NCBI GenBank assembly: GCA_015655255.1
Contig: JAATFJ010000267.1
Span: forward strand, 1-6,206
DNA: 6,206 bases
Direction of reading: 5' to 3'
Source: Actinomycetales bacterium
GTDB lineage: Bacteria; Actinomycetota; Actinomycetes; Actinomycetales; Microbacteriaceae
A model generated the notes under the pieces. It had not been told where the DNA came from, searched no databases, and was given only the letters and a program-made list of their open reading frames with translations. This document shows positions 6,065-6,206 of the stretch, one piece after another (the first letter of the stretch is position 1; each line of letters begins with the position of its first letter). The position numbers were made by a program, and so were the translations under genes.

Positions 6065-6206
6065 ATGGCACACGCGCCTGCAACGGCACTGCGACGGCGG
6101 CCCGCACCAACGTCGAGCGGCCGCCGCCGACGACTCTCTTTGGCGCCGTTGTGGATGCTCTCCCCCGCCGGGCTCGTCATCCTCTGCGTGACGGTCGCAC
6201 CGATCA
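6065..6206 (+). CDS. sugar ABC transporter permease, MalF type (partial, cut by window end)
   Basis: Only the first 47 codons are present; the gene runs off the right edge. The ATG has AGAAAGG about seven bases upstream. The N-terminus is short, cytoplasmic and very basic, with RRR at 10-12 and RRRR at 20-23, followed by SLAPLWMLSPAGLVILCVTV, the beginning of the first membrane helix. This basic stretch and a helix beginning with a Leu/Ala-Pro-rich segment are typical of the first permease in carbohydrate ABC importers. It begins 107 bases after the binding-protein stop, in the same direction, so it should be part of the same operon and form the membrane channel. A second permease gene would be expected just beyond the window. 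The call rests mainly on position plus this short N-terminus. Confidence 0.8.
   Translation, partial: MAHAPATALRRRPAPTSSGRRRRLSLAPLWMLSPAGLVILCVTVAPI

Noticed and set aside
4581..6110. 509-codon open frame on the - strand opposite the binding protein
   Set aside because: It runs through the intergenic hairpin and the start of the permease, is dominated by Gly, Arg and Val, and lacks any recognisable domain; it is a shadow frame.

Overview
The window is high-GC DNA whose third codon positions are mostly G or C. Gene content and codon use point to an actinobacterium, most likely a Microbacterium-like member of the Microbacteriaceae. That placement is an inference from style and gene content, because the window holds no rRNA or other phylogenetic marker.

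Layout from left to right: (1) about 357 bp without a convincing gene, holding a 7-bp tandem repeat (44-92) and an 87-bp symmetrical array of four related 19-bp units (113-199). (2) metX, homoserine O-acetyltransferase, on the + strand, ending at 1563. (3) Convergent with it, an MFS transporter of the DHA1/AraJ type on the - strand; the two stop codons share one perfect 14-bp palindrome. (4) A GH20 beta-N-acetylhexosaminidase on the - strand, directly upstream of the MFS gene and probably co-transcribed with it. (5) A divergent, locally AT-rich promoter region of about 207 bp. (6) A + strand sugar ABC transporter operon, comprising a lipoprotein substrate-binding protein resembling DasA-type chitobiose binders, a very strong intergenic hairpin, and the start of a MalF-type permease cut off by the window end.

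Functional reading: the right half looks like a locus for using N-acetylglucosamine oligosaccharides. A surface lipoprotein would capture a beta-linked amino-sugar oligosaccharide such as chitobiose, ABC permeases would import it, and a GH20 enzyme without a signal peptide would split it in the cytoplasm. The shared divergent promoter region contains a promoter-like TTGACA-17-TTTACT and an overlapping partly symmetrical AT-rich element that could be the operator. metX belongs to methionine biosynthesis and appears unrelated to the sugar genes.

No clearly new gene system is visible. The protein-coding content is ordinary. The less explained signals are non-coding: the four-unit 19-bp array upstream of metX, the hairpin between binding protein and permease, the possible operator, and a small hairpin that would hold the ribosome binding site of the MFS gene.
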